Source: VRUE01 sp963718775 (lineage in GTDB: Bacteria > Actinomycetota > Thermoleophilia > Solirubrobacterales > 70-9). From it: a stretch of DNA of 64,000 nt. The notes below the pieces were generated by a model. The model did not search any database, was not told the DNA's origin, and worked only from the letters and a program-made list of their open reading frames with translations. The stretch spans positions 620,001 through 684,000 of the forward strand of contig OY970377.1 of assembly GCA_963718775.1 (NCBI GenBank), written 5' to 3'. The position numbers were made by a program, and so were the translations under genes. Below, one piece after another: positions 24,192 to 31,768 of the stretch (positions are counted from its first letter, which is position 1; each line of letters starts with the position of its first letter).

Positions 24192-26234
24192 ATGCCGATG
24201 AAAGGCGGATTTCGGAGCAAGCCAAATATCATTGGGGCTGTGAGCGACCATCGTCTTCCCGAGCGTGACCGCCCCTGGGTGATGCGCACCTACGCCGGGC
24301 ACTCCGACGCGCGGCGCTCCAACGAGCTCTATCGCGGCAACCTCGCCAAGGGCCAGACCGGCCTCTCGATCGCCTTCGACCTGCCGACCCAGACCGGTTA
24401 CGACCCCGACCACGTCCTCGCCCGCGGCGAGGTCGGCAAGGTCGGCGTCTCGGTCGTCCACAAGGGCGACATGCACCAGCTTCTCGACGGCATCCCGCTC
24501 GACGAGATGAACACGTCGATGACGATCAACGCCACCGCCGCCTGGCTGCTCGGCCTCTACGTCACCGTCGCCGAGGAGAACGGGGTCGAGCGCAGCAAGC
24601 TCAAGGGCACGACCCAGAACGACATCATCAAGGAGTACCTCTCGCGCGGCACCTACGCCTTCCCGCCGGAGCCCTCGATGCGGCTGATCGCCGACATGGT
24701 CGCCTTCACCGTCAACGAGGTGCCGAGCTGGAACCCGACCAACATCTGCAGCTACCACCTGCAGGAGGCCGGCGCCACCCCCGTCCAGGAGATCGCCTAC
24801 GCCCTCTCCACCGGGATCGCCGTGCTCGACGAGGTGAAAGCGCGCGGCCAGGTCGCCGAGGACGATTTCGCCAAGGTCTTCGGCCGCATCTCCTTCTTCG
24901 TCAATGCCGGCATCAGGCTGATCGAGGAGATCGCCAAGCTGCGCACGATGGGCCGGCTCTGGAACGAGATCGGCCGCGAGCGCTACGGGGTCACCGACGA
25001 GAAGATGCTGCGCTTCCGCTACGGCGTCCAGGTCAACAGCCTCGGCCTGACCGAGGCACAGCCCGAGAACAACATCCAGCGGATCGTGCTCGAGGCGCTG
25101 GCGGTGACGCTGAGCCGCGATGCCCGCGCCCGCGCCCTGCAGCTGCCCGCCTGGAACGAGGCGATGGGCCTCCCCCGCCCCTGGGACCAGCAGTGGAGCC
25201 TGCGCATCCAGCAGGTCCTGGCCAACGAGACCGACCTGCTCGAGTACCCCGACATCTTTGCCGGCTCGGTGGTAATGGACGGCCTGGTCGAGGAGCTGAC
25301 CGAGGGCGCCCGTGCCGAGATGGCCGTCGTCGAGGAGCACGGCGGCGCCGTCAACGCCGTCCCCTACATGAAGTCCCGCCTGGTCGAGTCGCATCGCGAG
25401 CGGGTAGCGCGGATCGAGAGTGGGGAGCAGAAGGTGATCGGCCAGAACAGCTTCACCGAGACCGAGGACTCCCCCCTCACCGCCGGCGCCGACGGCGGCA
25501 TCCTCACCCCAGACCCCGAGGTCGAGCGCGAACGGGTCGAGGCGCTGGAGCGCTGGAAGGCCGAGCGCGACGAGGGCGCCGTGCAGGCGGCCCTCGAGGA
25601 GCTGGGCCGCGTCGCCGGGACCGACAGCGAGAACATCATGCCGGCGACGATCGCCGCCGCCAAGGCCGGCGCGACGACCGGCGAGTGGGCCGCGGTACTG
25701 CGCGAGGCGTTCGGCGCCTACCGAGGCCCGACCGGCGTCAGCGGCGCCGCGCCCGCCTCCGATCGCGAGCAGCTGGAGGCGATCCGCGCCAAGGTCGACG
25801 CGGTCTCCGAGCAGATCGGCCACCGGATCAAGATCCTCGTCGGCAAGCCCGGCCTCGACGGCCACTCCAACGGCTCCGAGCAGATCGCCCTGCGGGCGCG
25901 CGATGCCGGCATGGAGGTGATCTACCAGGGCATCCGCCTTACGCCCGAGGAGATCGCCGAGTCGGCGCTGCAGGAGGACGTCGACGTAATCGGCCTCTCG
26001 ATCCTCTCCGGATCACATCTCGAGCTCGTGCCCGAGGTCGTACGCCGGCTGCGCGAGGAGGACGTCGACGCCCCGGTAGTCGCCGGGGGCATCATCCCCC
26101 CCGCCGACGCCGAGCGCCTGCGAGCCGCCGGGGTCGCCGGCGTCTACACGCCGAAGGACTTCGACATCAACAAGATCATGAGCGAGATCGTCGACCTCGT
26201 CGCCAAGCGCTCCAGCACCCCCGCCGCCGCCTGA
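24192..26234 (+). CDS. ecm: Ethylmalonyl-CoA mutase (MeaA/Ecm type), B12-dependent
   Basis: The 680-residue single-chain mutase combines the acyl-CoA-binding TIM barrel with a C-terminal cobalamin domain. Barrel signatures are MRTYAGHSDARRSNELYRGN, GQTGLSIAFDLPTQTGYDPD, MNTSMTINATAAWLLGLY and QNDIIKEYLSRGTYAFPPE. The B12 domain has KPGLDGHSNGSEQIA (DxHxxG, His is the lower cobalt ligand, about residue 556) and LSILSGSH. It rearranges ethylmalonyl-CoA to methylsuccinyl-CoA, the step after CCR epimerisation. The MeaA/Ecm subgroup is favoured over methylmalonyl-CoA mutase by these barrel sequences. The alternative start GTG 24240 (VSDHRLPERDRPWVMRT) would match the usual N-terminus better. Confidence 0.92.
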   Translation: MPMKGGFRSKPNIIGAVSDHRLPERDRPWVMRTYAGHSDARRSNELYRGNLAKGQTGLSIAFDLPTQTGYDPDHVLARGEVGKVGVSVVHKGDMHQLLDGIPLDEMNTSMTINATAAWLLGLYVTVAEENGVERSKLKGTTQNDIIKEYLSRGTYAFPPEPSMRLIADMVAFTVNEVPSWNPTNICSYHLQEAGATPVQEIAYALSTGIAVLDEVKARGQVAEDDFAKVFGRISFFVNAGIRLIEEIAKLRTMGRLWNEIGRERYGVTDEKMLRFRYGVQVNSLGLTEAQPENNIQRIVLEALAVTLSRDARARALQLPAWNEAMGLPRPWDQQWSLRIQQVLANETDLLEYPDIFAGSVVMDGLVEELTEGARAEMAVVEEHGGAVNAVPYMKSRLVESHRERVARIESGEQKVIGQNSFTETEDSPLTAGADGGILTPDPEVERERVEALERWKAERDEGAVQAALEELGRVAGTDSENIMPATIAAAKAGATTGEWAAVLREAFGAYRGPTGVSGAAPASDREQLEAIRAKVDAVSEQIGHRIKILVGKPGLDGHSNGSEQIALRARDAGMEVIYQGIRLTPEEIAESALQEDVDVIGLSILSGSHLELVPEVVRRLREEDVDAPVVAGGIIPPADAERLRAAGVAGVYTPKDFDINKIMSEIVDLVAKRSSTPAAA

Positions 26235-26283
26235 GAACCGCGCCCTCACCGCGCCCAGGTTCCGTCCGCGCGACAATGAAGCG

Positions 26284-26850
26284 ATGAGCGAGTTCAACGG
26301 GGATCGCTCGGCCTGGCTGCGCTGCTACCGCTGCTGGTCCCAGAACCTCGAGATCCAGATCCACTACGACGCGATCCGCCGTGTCGATCCCGAGAGCGGC
26401 ATCCTCGCCGAGGGCATCGACGAGGTGCAGGAGGCGCTGGTCCAGTGCGTCGACTGCATGCATGACCAGCCGCACCTGACATTCCAGGACAACCGTGTCG
26501 TCCCGATCGAGGACCGCTGGGAGCGGATGGTTGCCGGCACCCCCTGGGTCGCCTCCTGCACGGTCAGGGTCGACCAGGACCGGGTCGAGACCTGCTCGGG
26601 GCCGGAAGCCGCCGAGTTCCTCACCTACGGCGCTTTCGGCGAGGCAGGCGTGCGCGAGTTCTTCGCCCACGTGCGCTTCCACAAGCACGACGAGGAGCAG
26701 ATCGTCGTCCACATGCTCGTCGAGCTCTACGCCCGCTCCGCCGAAGAGGCCACCGACGTGCTCGAAACGGCAGCCCAGGGCCAACTCGAGATCACCTCCC
26801 TGGCCGAGGAGTCGAGGCCCCCCGCCCACGCCAGCGACGAGGCCCACTAG
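26284..26850 (+). CDS. Conserved hypothetical protein with Cys-pair motifs
   Basis: This 188-residue soluble, acidic protein lies 49 bases after ecm on the same strand. The Cys pairs WLRCYRCWSQ and VQCVDCMHDQ could form a four-Cys zinc ribbon in the first 60 residues. The rest (PWVASCTVRVDQDRVE, AGVREFFAHVRFHKHDEEQI, VVHMLVELYARSAEEATDVL) has an alpha/beta pattern. It could be regulatory or a metal-binding accessory. No named family was recognised. It ends 15 bases before palindrome B2. Confidence 0.7.
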   Translation: MSEFNGDRSAWLRCYRCWSQNLEIQIHYDAIRRVDPESGILAEGIDEVQEALVQCVDCMHDQPHLTFQDNRVVPIEDRWERMVAGTPWVASCTVRVDQDRVETCSGPEAAEFLTYGAFGEAGVREFFAHVRFHKHDEEQIVVHMLVELYARSAEEATDVLETAAQGQLEITSLAEESRPPAHASDEAH

Positions 26851-26865
26851 CCCACGCCCCACATC

Positions 26866-26916
26866 CGAACTGCATCAGATTTCCTGTTTGCCAGCCCGGA
26901 AATTTGATGCAGTTCG
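26866..26916. repeat. Palindromic element family B, copy 2
   Basis: CGAACTGCATCAGATTTCC (26866-26884) and GGAAATTTGATGCAGTTCG (26898-26916) pair over 19 bp with one G-U. The loop includes GCCAGCCC, as in copies 3 and 4. It overlaps the 3' end of the DUF559-type gene and encodes that protein's last 13 residues (RTASNFRAGKQEI) and stop. Confidence 0.9.
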
Positions 26917-27807
26917 CTCTTGAAGGGCCCGGCAGACGTTGCCAAGGAAAGGGTTGGGGTTGCGTTCAAGCATCTTGTACGTCGCGCGATGAACGTCATA
27001 GCCGGCGGCAATGAGATCAACGTCGGTCTGGTGGTCGTGCTCGAAGGCCAGCCCGTCGCCATGGTGGCGCCAGCTGTCAGTTTCGACAACTACTTTCTGC
27101 GCCGGCCAAAGGAAATCGACGAGATGACCCATGGCCAGGACATTCACGGACGGGGTTGGGATGTTCGCGTGCCGACAGAGCGCCAAAAAATCAACCTCCG
27201 TTACGGACCTTGTCTCCAGCGCGCCCGGGGCGACTTCCTCCGACACCCGCCTTAGTCGCCCAACGCCCTTGCAGCCCCGCCTTCGGCCAAGCACGCGACG
27301 CAACGTCGCCCAGGAAAGCCGACCGCTCTTGTATGCCTGAACGAACATGCGCTCAAGCCGCCTCGCATCCGACCGGCCTGCAAGGTCTAGCAACACGCGC
27401 TCAATCGAGGCAACGGGAATTCCCCTCTCGATAGTCACTTCGTAAGGCTCCAGGCGCCGAGTTTGGTGAAGCCGTATGCCCTTGTGCATTGCACCACCCG
27501 ACCGCCGCAGCACCTCCACCTGGCCATACGAGCCACACAAGCTCCACAGATGACCGGCGCTGTAATGAGACAGCACCGCGCCCGGACCGCAGGCGAGCAC
27601 GGCCGCCATCCATCGGCCCTCTCGGGTGAGTCGATCGTGCCCGAGCGCATAGACACCCTGAAAGAGGGGAATCGCCACCCCGATCTCACGACGACTTCGC
27701 ACAGTGTCTTCGCCGATCCCGCGATCAAGCAACTGCCAGGTGGCGAAAACACCGTGCTGGGCCTCAGCCAGCGTCCGAACCAGGGCTGTCGCTCCCCTGT
27801 CTCTCAC
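26875..27807 (-). CDS. AbiEi-like HTH / DUF559 (Vsr-like nuclease) protein flanked by B palindromes
   Basis: This 310-residue protein has two parts. Residues 1-110 resemble the AbiEi antitoxin-type winged helix (AEAQHGVFATWQLLDRGI, PLFQGVYALGHDRLTREGRW, LACGPGAVLSHYSAGHLWSL). Residues about 210-300 resemble DUF559/Vsr-like PD-(D/E)XK nucleases (HLVDFLWPAQKVVVETDSWR with the Asp and Glu positions, then FEHDHQTDVDLIAAGYDVHR). The core strand has ETDSW where many homologues have EVDGW. GTG 27807 is the annotated start; AGGAG abuts it directly and the frame stays open into element B3, so an upstream start is possible. The 3' end lies in B2. No partner toxin is adjacent. Function is unknown; see findings. 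Confidence 0.8.
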   Translation of the reverse strand: MRDRGATALVRTLAEAQHGVFATWQLLDRGIGEDTVRSRREIGVAIPLFQGVYALGHDRLTREGRWMAAVLACGPGAVLSHYSAGHLWSLCGSYGQVEVLRRSGGAMHKGIRLHQTRRLEPYEVTIERGIPVASIERVLLDLAGRSDARRLERMFVQAYKSGRLSWATLRRVLGRRRGCKGVGRLRRVSEEVAPGALETRSVTEVDFLALCRHANIPTPSVNVLAMGHLVDFLWPAQKVVVETDSWRHHGDGLAFEHDHQTDVDLIAAGYDVHRATYKMLERNPNPFLGNVCRALQERTASNFRAGKQEI

Positions 27808-27825
27808 CTCCTCACCGCCAAACCC

Positions 27826-27874
27826 AATCGCATCAATTTCCCGGCCTGCCAGCCCGGAAATTTGATGCAGTTCG
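27826..27874. repeat. Palindromic element family B, copy 3 (left arm degraded)
   Basis: The right arm GGAAATTTGATGCAGTTCG (27856-27874) is identical to that of copy 2. The left arm is shorter and diverged (GCATCAATTTCCC from 27830). The loop retains CCTGCCAGCCC. It sits just upstream of the DUF559-type gene, so that gene has a B element at each end. Confidence 0.85.
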
Positions 27875-27964
27875 AGGTTATGGGGCCAAGGAGATACCGC
27901 ACGAACGGCACCGTGCCGCGAGGCGATGCGCGCGTGGTGCGCAAAGGGCCACAGCTATGCAACG

Positions 27965-27988
27965 GAATCCGCGCGAAAGCGCGGATTC
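27965..27988 (-). terminator. Hairpin downstream of the MaoC gene
   Basis: GAATCCGCGC (27965-27974), GAAA loop, then GCGCGGATTC (27979-27988) is a perfect 10-bp stem-loop beginning four bases after the MaoC-like stop codon (minus strand). It has no U-tract, so a classic intrinsic terminator is uncertain; it could protect or end the transcript. Confidence 0.5.
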
Positions 27989-27991
27989 GGG

Positions 27992-28537
27992 CTACTCGAC
28001 GGGGCTCTCCGGGGCCGGCGACTCACCGGGGCTCTTGCGCGGGACCAGGACCAGGCGCTTGAACTCGGCGACGAGGACGCCGTCCTGGTTGAGCACGCGA
28101 GTGTGGACCTTGACCACGCCGCGGTCGGGCTTCGACTTGGAGGGCTTGACCTCGAGCACCTCGGTCTCGCAGAAGAGGGTGTCGCCGTGGAAGACCGGAT
28201 TGGGGTGGCTGAGGTCTTCGGTCGCCAGGTTGGCGATCGCCTTTCCGGAGACGTCTGAGACCGACATGCCGAGGGCGAGCGAGTAGACGAGCGGCCCGAC
28301 CACCACGTTGCGGCCCTGCTGGGAGCCGGCCGCATAGATGTCGTTGAGGTGCAGCGGGTGGTGGTTCATCGTGATCAGACAGAAGAGGTGATCGTCGGAC
28401 TCGGTCACCGTCTTCGCCGGCCAGTGCTTGTAGACGGCGCCGACCTCGAACTCCTCGAGGTAGCGGCCATAGGCGTGCGCGCCGGAAGCCTCGCGCTCGG
28501 CCTGGTTGGTGGTCAGCTCGTAAGTCTGCTCGCTCAT
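27992..28537 (-). CDS. MaoC-family acyl-CoA hydratase
   Basis: This 181-residue single-hotdog MaoC-like hydratase has YGRYLEEFEVGAVYKHWPAK, then TESDDHLFCLITMNHHPLHL (the D-x-x-x-x-H hydratase signature region) and NVVVGPLVYSLALGMSV, and a C-terminal EDLSHPNPVFHGDTLFCETE. In ethylmalonyl-CoA pathway clusters this type acts as mesaconyl-CoA hydratase; in mycobacterial fadE19-maoC-citE clusters it serves itaconate or leucine-derived acyl-CoAs. Here it clusters with an acyl-CoA dehydrogenase and, across the pab genes, malyl-CoA lyase, which fits either route. Confidence 0.85.
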   Translation of the reverse strand: MSEQTYELTTNQAEREASGAHAYGRYLEEFEVGAVYKHWPAKTVTESDDHLFCLITMNHHPLHLNDIYAAGSQQGRNVVVGPLVYSLALGMSVSDVSGKAIANLATEDLSHPNPVFHGDTLFCETEVLEVKPSKSKPDRGVVKVHTRVLNQDGVLVAEFKRLVLVPRKSPGESPAPESPVE

Positions 28538-28610
28538 CTGTCGGGAATCTCCTCTGGGGGTTGGACGGCGCGGGATGCTATCCGCGCCCTTAAGTTCGCG
28601 AACTGCCCGC

Positions 28611-28973
28611 TCAGTGGGCCTTCTTGAGGCGGGCGCGTTCCTCGTGGCGTTCGACCACCTGGGCGATCAGCTTCTTCACGTTGGAATCGCCGGTCGCCTT
28701 GATGTGGCCGGTCTCATAGGCCTTGCGGTAACTCTTCACGGTGCCGTTCTCGGCCAGCTCGTTGAACTGAGGGCGATCGATCTGAACCAGTACCCGCTCG
28801 TCCTGGGCGAGGTCCTTCTTGATGACCGGGCCCGGCACCTCGACGCGGTAGAGCTGGATGTCGTGTTTGGCCTTCAGTTCGAGGCCGAAGACCAGTTTCA
28901 GTTTCTGCAGCGCAGGGACCTCGGCCTGGAATCGCTCGACGGCGGTCTTGATCAGGTCCGGGGTCGACGCCAC
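28611..28973 (-). CDS. SCP2-like (sterol carrier) small protein
   Basis: This 120-residue protein starts at GTG 28973, overlapping the acyl-CoA dehydrogenase stop by one base (TAGTG). It resembles a small SCP2 sterol/lipid carrier domain: VFGLELKAKHDIQLYRVEVP, ERVLVQIDRPQFNELAENG and YRKAYETGHIKATGDSNVKK. Such proteins bind acyl-CoAs or other lipids. A role in handing substrate to the neighbouring acyl-CoA dehydrogenase is inferred from coupling only. The match is by pattern. Confidence 0.65.
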   Translation of the reverse strand: MASTPDLIKTAVERFQAEVPALQKLKLVFGLELKAKHDIQLYRVEVPGPVIKKDLAQDERVLVQIDRPQFNELAENGTVKSYRKAYETGHIKATGDSNVKKLIAQVVERHEERARLKKAH

Positions 28974-30187
28974 TAGATCTTGTGCCTCTGCAAAAGCTTC
29001 TTGCCGATCACCATGCGCTGGATCTCCGAGGTTCCCTCGCCAATCAGGAGCAGGGGCGCGTCGCGGTAGAGGCGCTCGATCTCGTACTCCTTCGAGTAGC
29101 CGTAGCCGCCGTGGATGCGGAAGCACTCCTCGACGCACTCCTTGCCGGTCTCCGAGGCGAGCAGCTTGGCCATCCCGGCCTCGAGGTCGGAGCGCACGCC
29201 GGCGTCCTTCATCCGCGCCGCCTTGCGGGTGACGAGGCGGGCGGCCTCGATCTTGGTCGCCATGTCGGCGAGCTTGAACTGGATCGCCTGGTGCTGGGCG
29301 ATCGGCTTGCCGAAGGTCTTGCGCTCCTGGCTGTAGCGCAGGGCCAGCTCGAGGGCGCGCTGGGCGATGCCGACGCCGCGGGCGGCGACGTTGACGCGAC
29401 CGACCTCGAGCGCGTCCATCATCTGCACGAAGCCCTCGCCGACTCCCGCCTCCTCGCCGCCGAGCACGCGCTCGGGCGGGCAGCGGTAGCCGTCGTAGAC
29501 GAGCTCGGTCGACTCGACGCCCTTGTAGCCCATCTTCTTGATCTTGGGCGGCACGTTGAGGCCCTCGAAGTCGCCCTGGCCGGTTTCCTCCCAGGGCTTC
29601 TTCTCGGTGATGAAGCAGGTCATCCCCTTGTAGGCCGGTTCGGCTTTGGGGTCGGTCTTCATCAAGACGAAGACGACGCTTGAGCCAAGGCCGTTGGTGA
29701 CCCACATCTTCTGGCCGTTCAGCTCCCAGTTACCATCCTCGCCCTTCTTGGCCGTGGACTTGATGCCCTGCACGTCGGAGCCGACCTCTGGCTCCGACAG
29801 CGAGAAGGCGGCGCGGATCTCACCCGTCGCCATCTTCGGCAGGAAGTAGTCCTTCTGCTCGTCGGTGCCGAACTTCATCAGCAGGTAGGAGCCGATGAAG
29901 TGGGTGTTGACGACGCCGGAGATCGAGATCCAGCCGCGCGAGAGCTCCTCGACGATCATCGCGTAGGTGGTCAGATCAAGGCCCATGCCGCCGTACTCTT
30001 CGGGAATCGTCACCCCGAAGAGGCCGAGCTCCTTCATTTCCTCGACGATCGATTCCGGGTAGGAGTCCTCGTGGTCGAAGTGCTCGGCTTGGGGGATGAT
30101 CTTCTCGTCGGCGAACTGGCGCACCATTTCGGTGATCGCCTGCTGCTCGTCGGTCTGCTCACGGAAGGCGGCGGTGTCTACGGCCAT
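28973..30187 (-). CDS. Acyl-CoA dehydrogenase
   Basis: The 404-residue flavoprotein has the N-terminal helical domain (QQAITEMVRQFADEKIIPQA), the FAD beta domain (AAFSLSEPEVGSDVQGIKST and MWVTNGLGSSVVFVLMK), and the C-terminal helical domain with RKTFGKPIAQHQAIQFKLADMA. The catalytic base Glu occupies the GEGTSEIQ end of IHGGYGYSKEYEIERLYRDA, as in short-chain enzymes. It could be methylsuccinyl-CoA dehydrogenase of the ethylmalonyl-CoA route or an isovaleryl/isobutyryl-CoA type; sequence alone cannot decide. It is co-transcribed with the SCP2-like and MaoC genes. Confidence 0.92.
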   Translation of the reverse strand: MAVDTAAFREQTDEQQAITEMVRQFADEKIIPQAEHFDHEDSYPESIVEEMKELGLFGVTIPEEYGGMGLDLTTYAMIVEELSRGWISISGVVNTHFIGSYLLMKFGTDEQKDYFLPKMATGEIRAAFSLSEPEVGSDVQGIKSTAKKGEDGNWELNGQKMWVTNGLGSSVVFVLMKTDPKAEPAYKGMTCFITEKKPWEETGQGDFEGLNVPPKIKKMGYKGVESTELVYDGYRCPPERVLGGEEAGVGEGFVQMMDALEVGRVNVAARGVGIAQRALELALRYSQERKTFGKPIAQHQAIQFKLADMATKIEAARLVTRKAARMKDAGVRSDLEAGMAKLLASETGKECVEECFRIHGGYGYSKEYEIERLYRDAPLLLIGEGTSEIQRMVIGKKLLQRHKI

Positions 30188-30192
30188 GGCTC

Positions 30193-31749
30193 CTAGCTCG
30201 TCGATGTCGGGGACGGGGCGCGGCGTGCGGAACGCTCCAGCGCGGCTGCGGAGTCGAAGGATATAGACGCGCCGGGGCCGAGAGCGGCGATCGGCGCTCG
30301 TGCCTTGAGCAGCATCTCGGCCAGCTCGTCGTCGGGGTCGGAGTCGACGACGATCGCGCCGCCCGCCCCGATCGTCGCCGCCCCGCCGTCGAGCACGATC
30401 GTGCGGATCGCGACCGAGAGGTCGCAGCCGCCCCCCAGCCCGAAGTAGCCGACCGCGCCCGAGTAGACGCCCCGCGCCTCGCCCTCGAGCTCGTCGATGA
30501 TCTCCATCGTGCGCAGCTTCGGCGCCCCGGTCATCGAGCCGGGCGGGAAGCAGGCGCGCGCGCAGTCCGCCGGGCCGGCGCCATCGCGGATTCGCCCGCG
30601 CACGCTGGAGACGAGCTGGTGGACGGTCTCGTAGGTCTCAACCCGCATCAGCTCCGGCACCTCGACGCTGCCGATCTTGCAGACGCGGCCGAGGTCGTTG
30701 CGCAACAGGTCGACGATCGTGACGTTCTCGGCCCGGCTCTTCTCGTCAGCGGCGAGACTGGCGGCCAGCCTGTCGTCCTCGGCGGGATCTGCGCTGCGCC
30801 GGCTGGTGCCCTTGATCGGCCGCGCTTCCGCCCAGCCGTCGCGGTCGACGGCGATGAAACGCTCCGGCGAAGAGCTGAGCACGGCGAGATCCCCAAAGCG
30901 CAGGTAGGCGGCGAACGGCGCCGGATTGGCCCGGCGTAGCGCGCGGTAGAGCTGCAGGGGGTCAGGCGCGACATCGGCAACGACTTTGTTGGTGAGGCAG
31001 ATCTCGTAGCTGTCGCCGGCGGTTAAGTAGCGCTTACAGGCGGCGACGTCCTCGCGGTAGCGCTGTGGCGAGCGCCGCAGGCTCAGGTCCGCGTGCGCCG
31101 CGTCGACGTCGGCCTCGGCGAGGGGCGGCAGCGACCCGAGCCGCGCAGCAGTCTGCTCGATCCACCTCTCCCCCTCCCGAACTGCATCAAATTCCCCGTC
31201 TGCCAGCCCGGAAATTTGATGCAGTTCGGGGGGCGAGGGGACAAAGGCGAGGAGATAGGTGTGGCGCTCCTCGTGGTCGAAGGCGATCAGGCGGTCGGCG
31301 AAGACGAAGGCGGCATCGGGAGCATCGGCGCGGTGGGCGGCATTGCCGCCGCAGTCGGCCTTGAGCTCGTAGCCGAGGTAGCCGGCGAAGCCGCAGTCGA
31401 AGTCGAAGGGCAGCTCGGTGGAGAGCCGGCGCAGCCCCCGCAGCTCGCGATCGAGGTAGTCGAAGATCGATTCGTCGTGTGTCGCGACCTCCCCGCCGCG
31501 CCGGACACGCACCTGGGCCGCCTCGACGTCATAGGTGACGACGGCCGCTAGCGGGCCGTCGCTGTCGCCGATGAAGGAGAAGCGGCCGCGCTCCCCGGCG
31601 GCGCTGCTGTCAAGCCAGAAAGCATTGGCGCTCTGCCCATATAGATGGACGAAAGCGCTCTCAGGGTCGGGCAGAGCATCGATCCTTTGCGTCAAAAGTC
31701 GCCCGTTCGTCGCAATCAGCGGGGTCCTGGGATGACTCGCGACCGGCAT
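30193..31749 (-). CDS. pabB: Aminodeoxychorismate synthase component I, interrupted in frame by element B4
   Basis: The protein is about 518 residues from ATG 31749. Chorismate-binding signatures are AYLRFGDLAVLSSSPERFIA, ARPIKGTSRRSADP (the PIKGT Lys distinguishes PabB from TrpE), ENVTIVDLLRNDLGRVC, ETYETVHQLVSSVRGRI and GSMTGAPKLRTMEIID. It makes 4-amino-4-deoxychorismate for folate. Residues about 174-192 (ELHQISGLADGEFDAVREG) are encoded by palindromic element B4 (31176-31230), an extra loop between the N-terminal domain and the barrel. The frame is preserved. It is divergent from pabC, with only 19 bases between starts. Confidence 0.9.
   Translation of the reverse strand: MPVASHPRTPLIATNGRLLTQRIDALPDPESAFVHLYGQSANAFWLDSSAAGERGRFSFIGDSDGPLAAVVTYDVEAAQVRVRRGGEVATHDESIFDYLDRELRGLRRLSTELPFDFDCGFAGYLGYELKADCGGNAAHRADAPDAAFVFADRLIAFDHEERHTYLLAFVPSPPELHQISGLADGEFDAVREGERWIEQTAARLGSLPPLAEADVDAAHADLSLRRSPQRYREDVAACKRYLTAGDSYEICLTNKVVADVAPDPLQLYRALRRANPAPFAAYLRFGDLAVLSSSPERFIAVDRDGWAEARPIKGTSRRSADPAEDDRLAASLAADEKSRAENVTIVDLLRNDLGRVCKIGSVEVPELMRVETYETVHQLVSSVRGRIRDGAGPADCARACFPPGSMTGAPKLRTMEIIDELEGEARGVYSGAVGYFGLGGGCDLSVAIRTIVLDGGAATIGAGGAIVVDSDPDDELAEMLLKARAPIAALGPGASISFDSAAALERSARRAPSPTSTS
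31176..31230. repeat. Palindromic element family B, copy 4 (inside pabB)
   Basis: CCCGAACTGCATCAAATTCC (from 31176) and GGAAATTTGATGCAGTTCGG (from 31210) are complementary over about 20 bp with one mismatch; the loop has TCTGCCAGCCC. It lies in frame within pabB and encodes ELHQISGLADGEFDAVR on the minus strand. Confidence 0.92.
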
Positions 31750-31768
31750 CTCGTCAAGATATCCCGCG

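Noticed and set aside
23451..25865. An 800-codon open frame on the minus strand antisense to the mutase gene
   Set aside because: Its upstream two thirds are low-complexity Asp/Gly/Leu/Val-rich shadow translation of ecm; only the last 231 codons from GTG 24146 have a signal peptide and protein-like composition.
26875..27807. An AbiE toxin-antitoxin pair
   Set aside because: Only the AbiEi-like N-terminal helix-turn-helix is recognisable; no AbiEii nucleotidyltransferase gene is adjacent, and the C-terminal half is nuclease-like.
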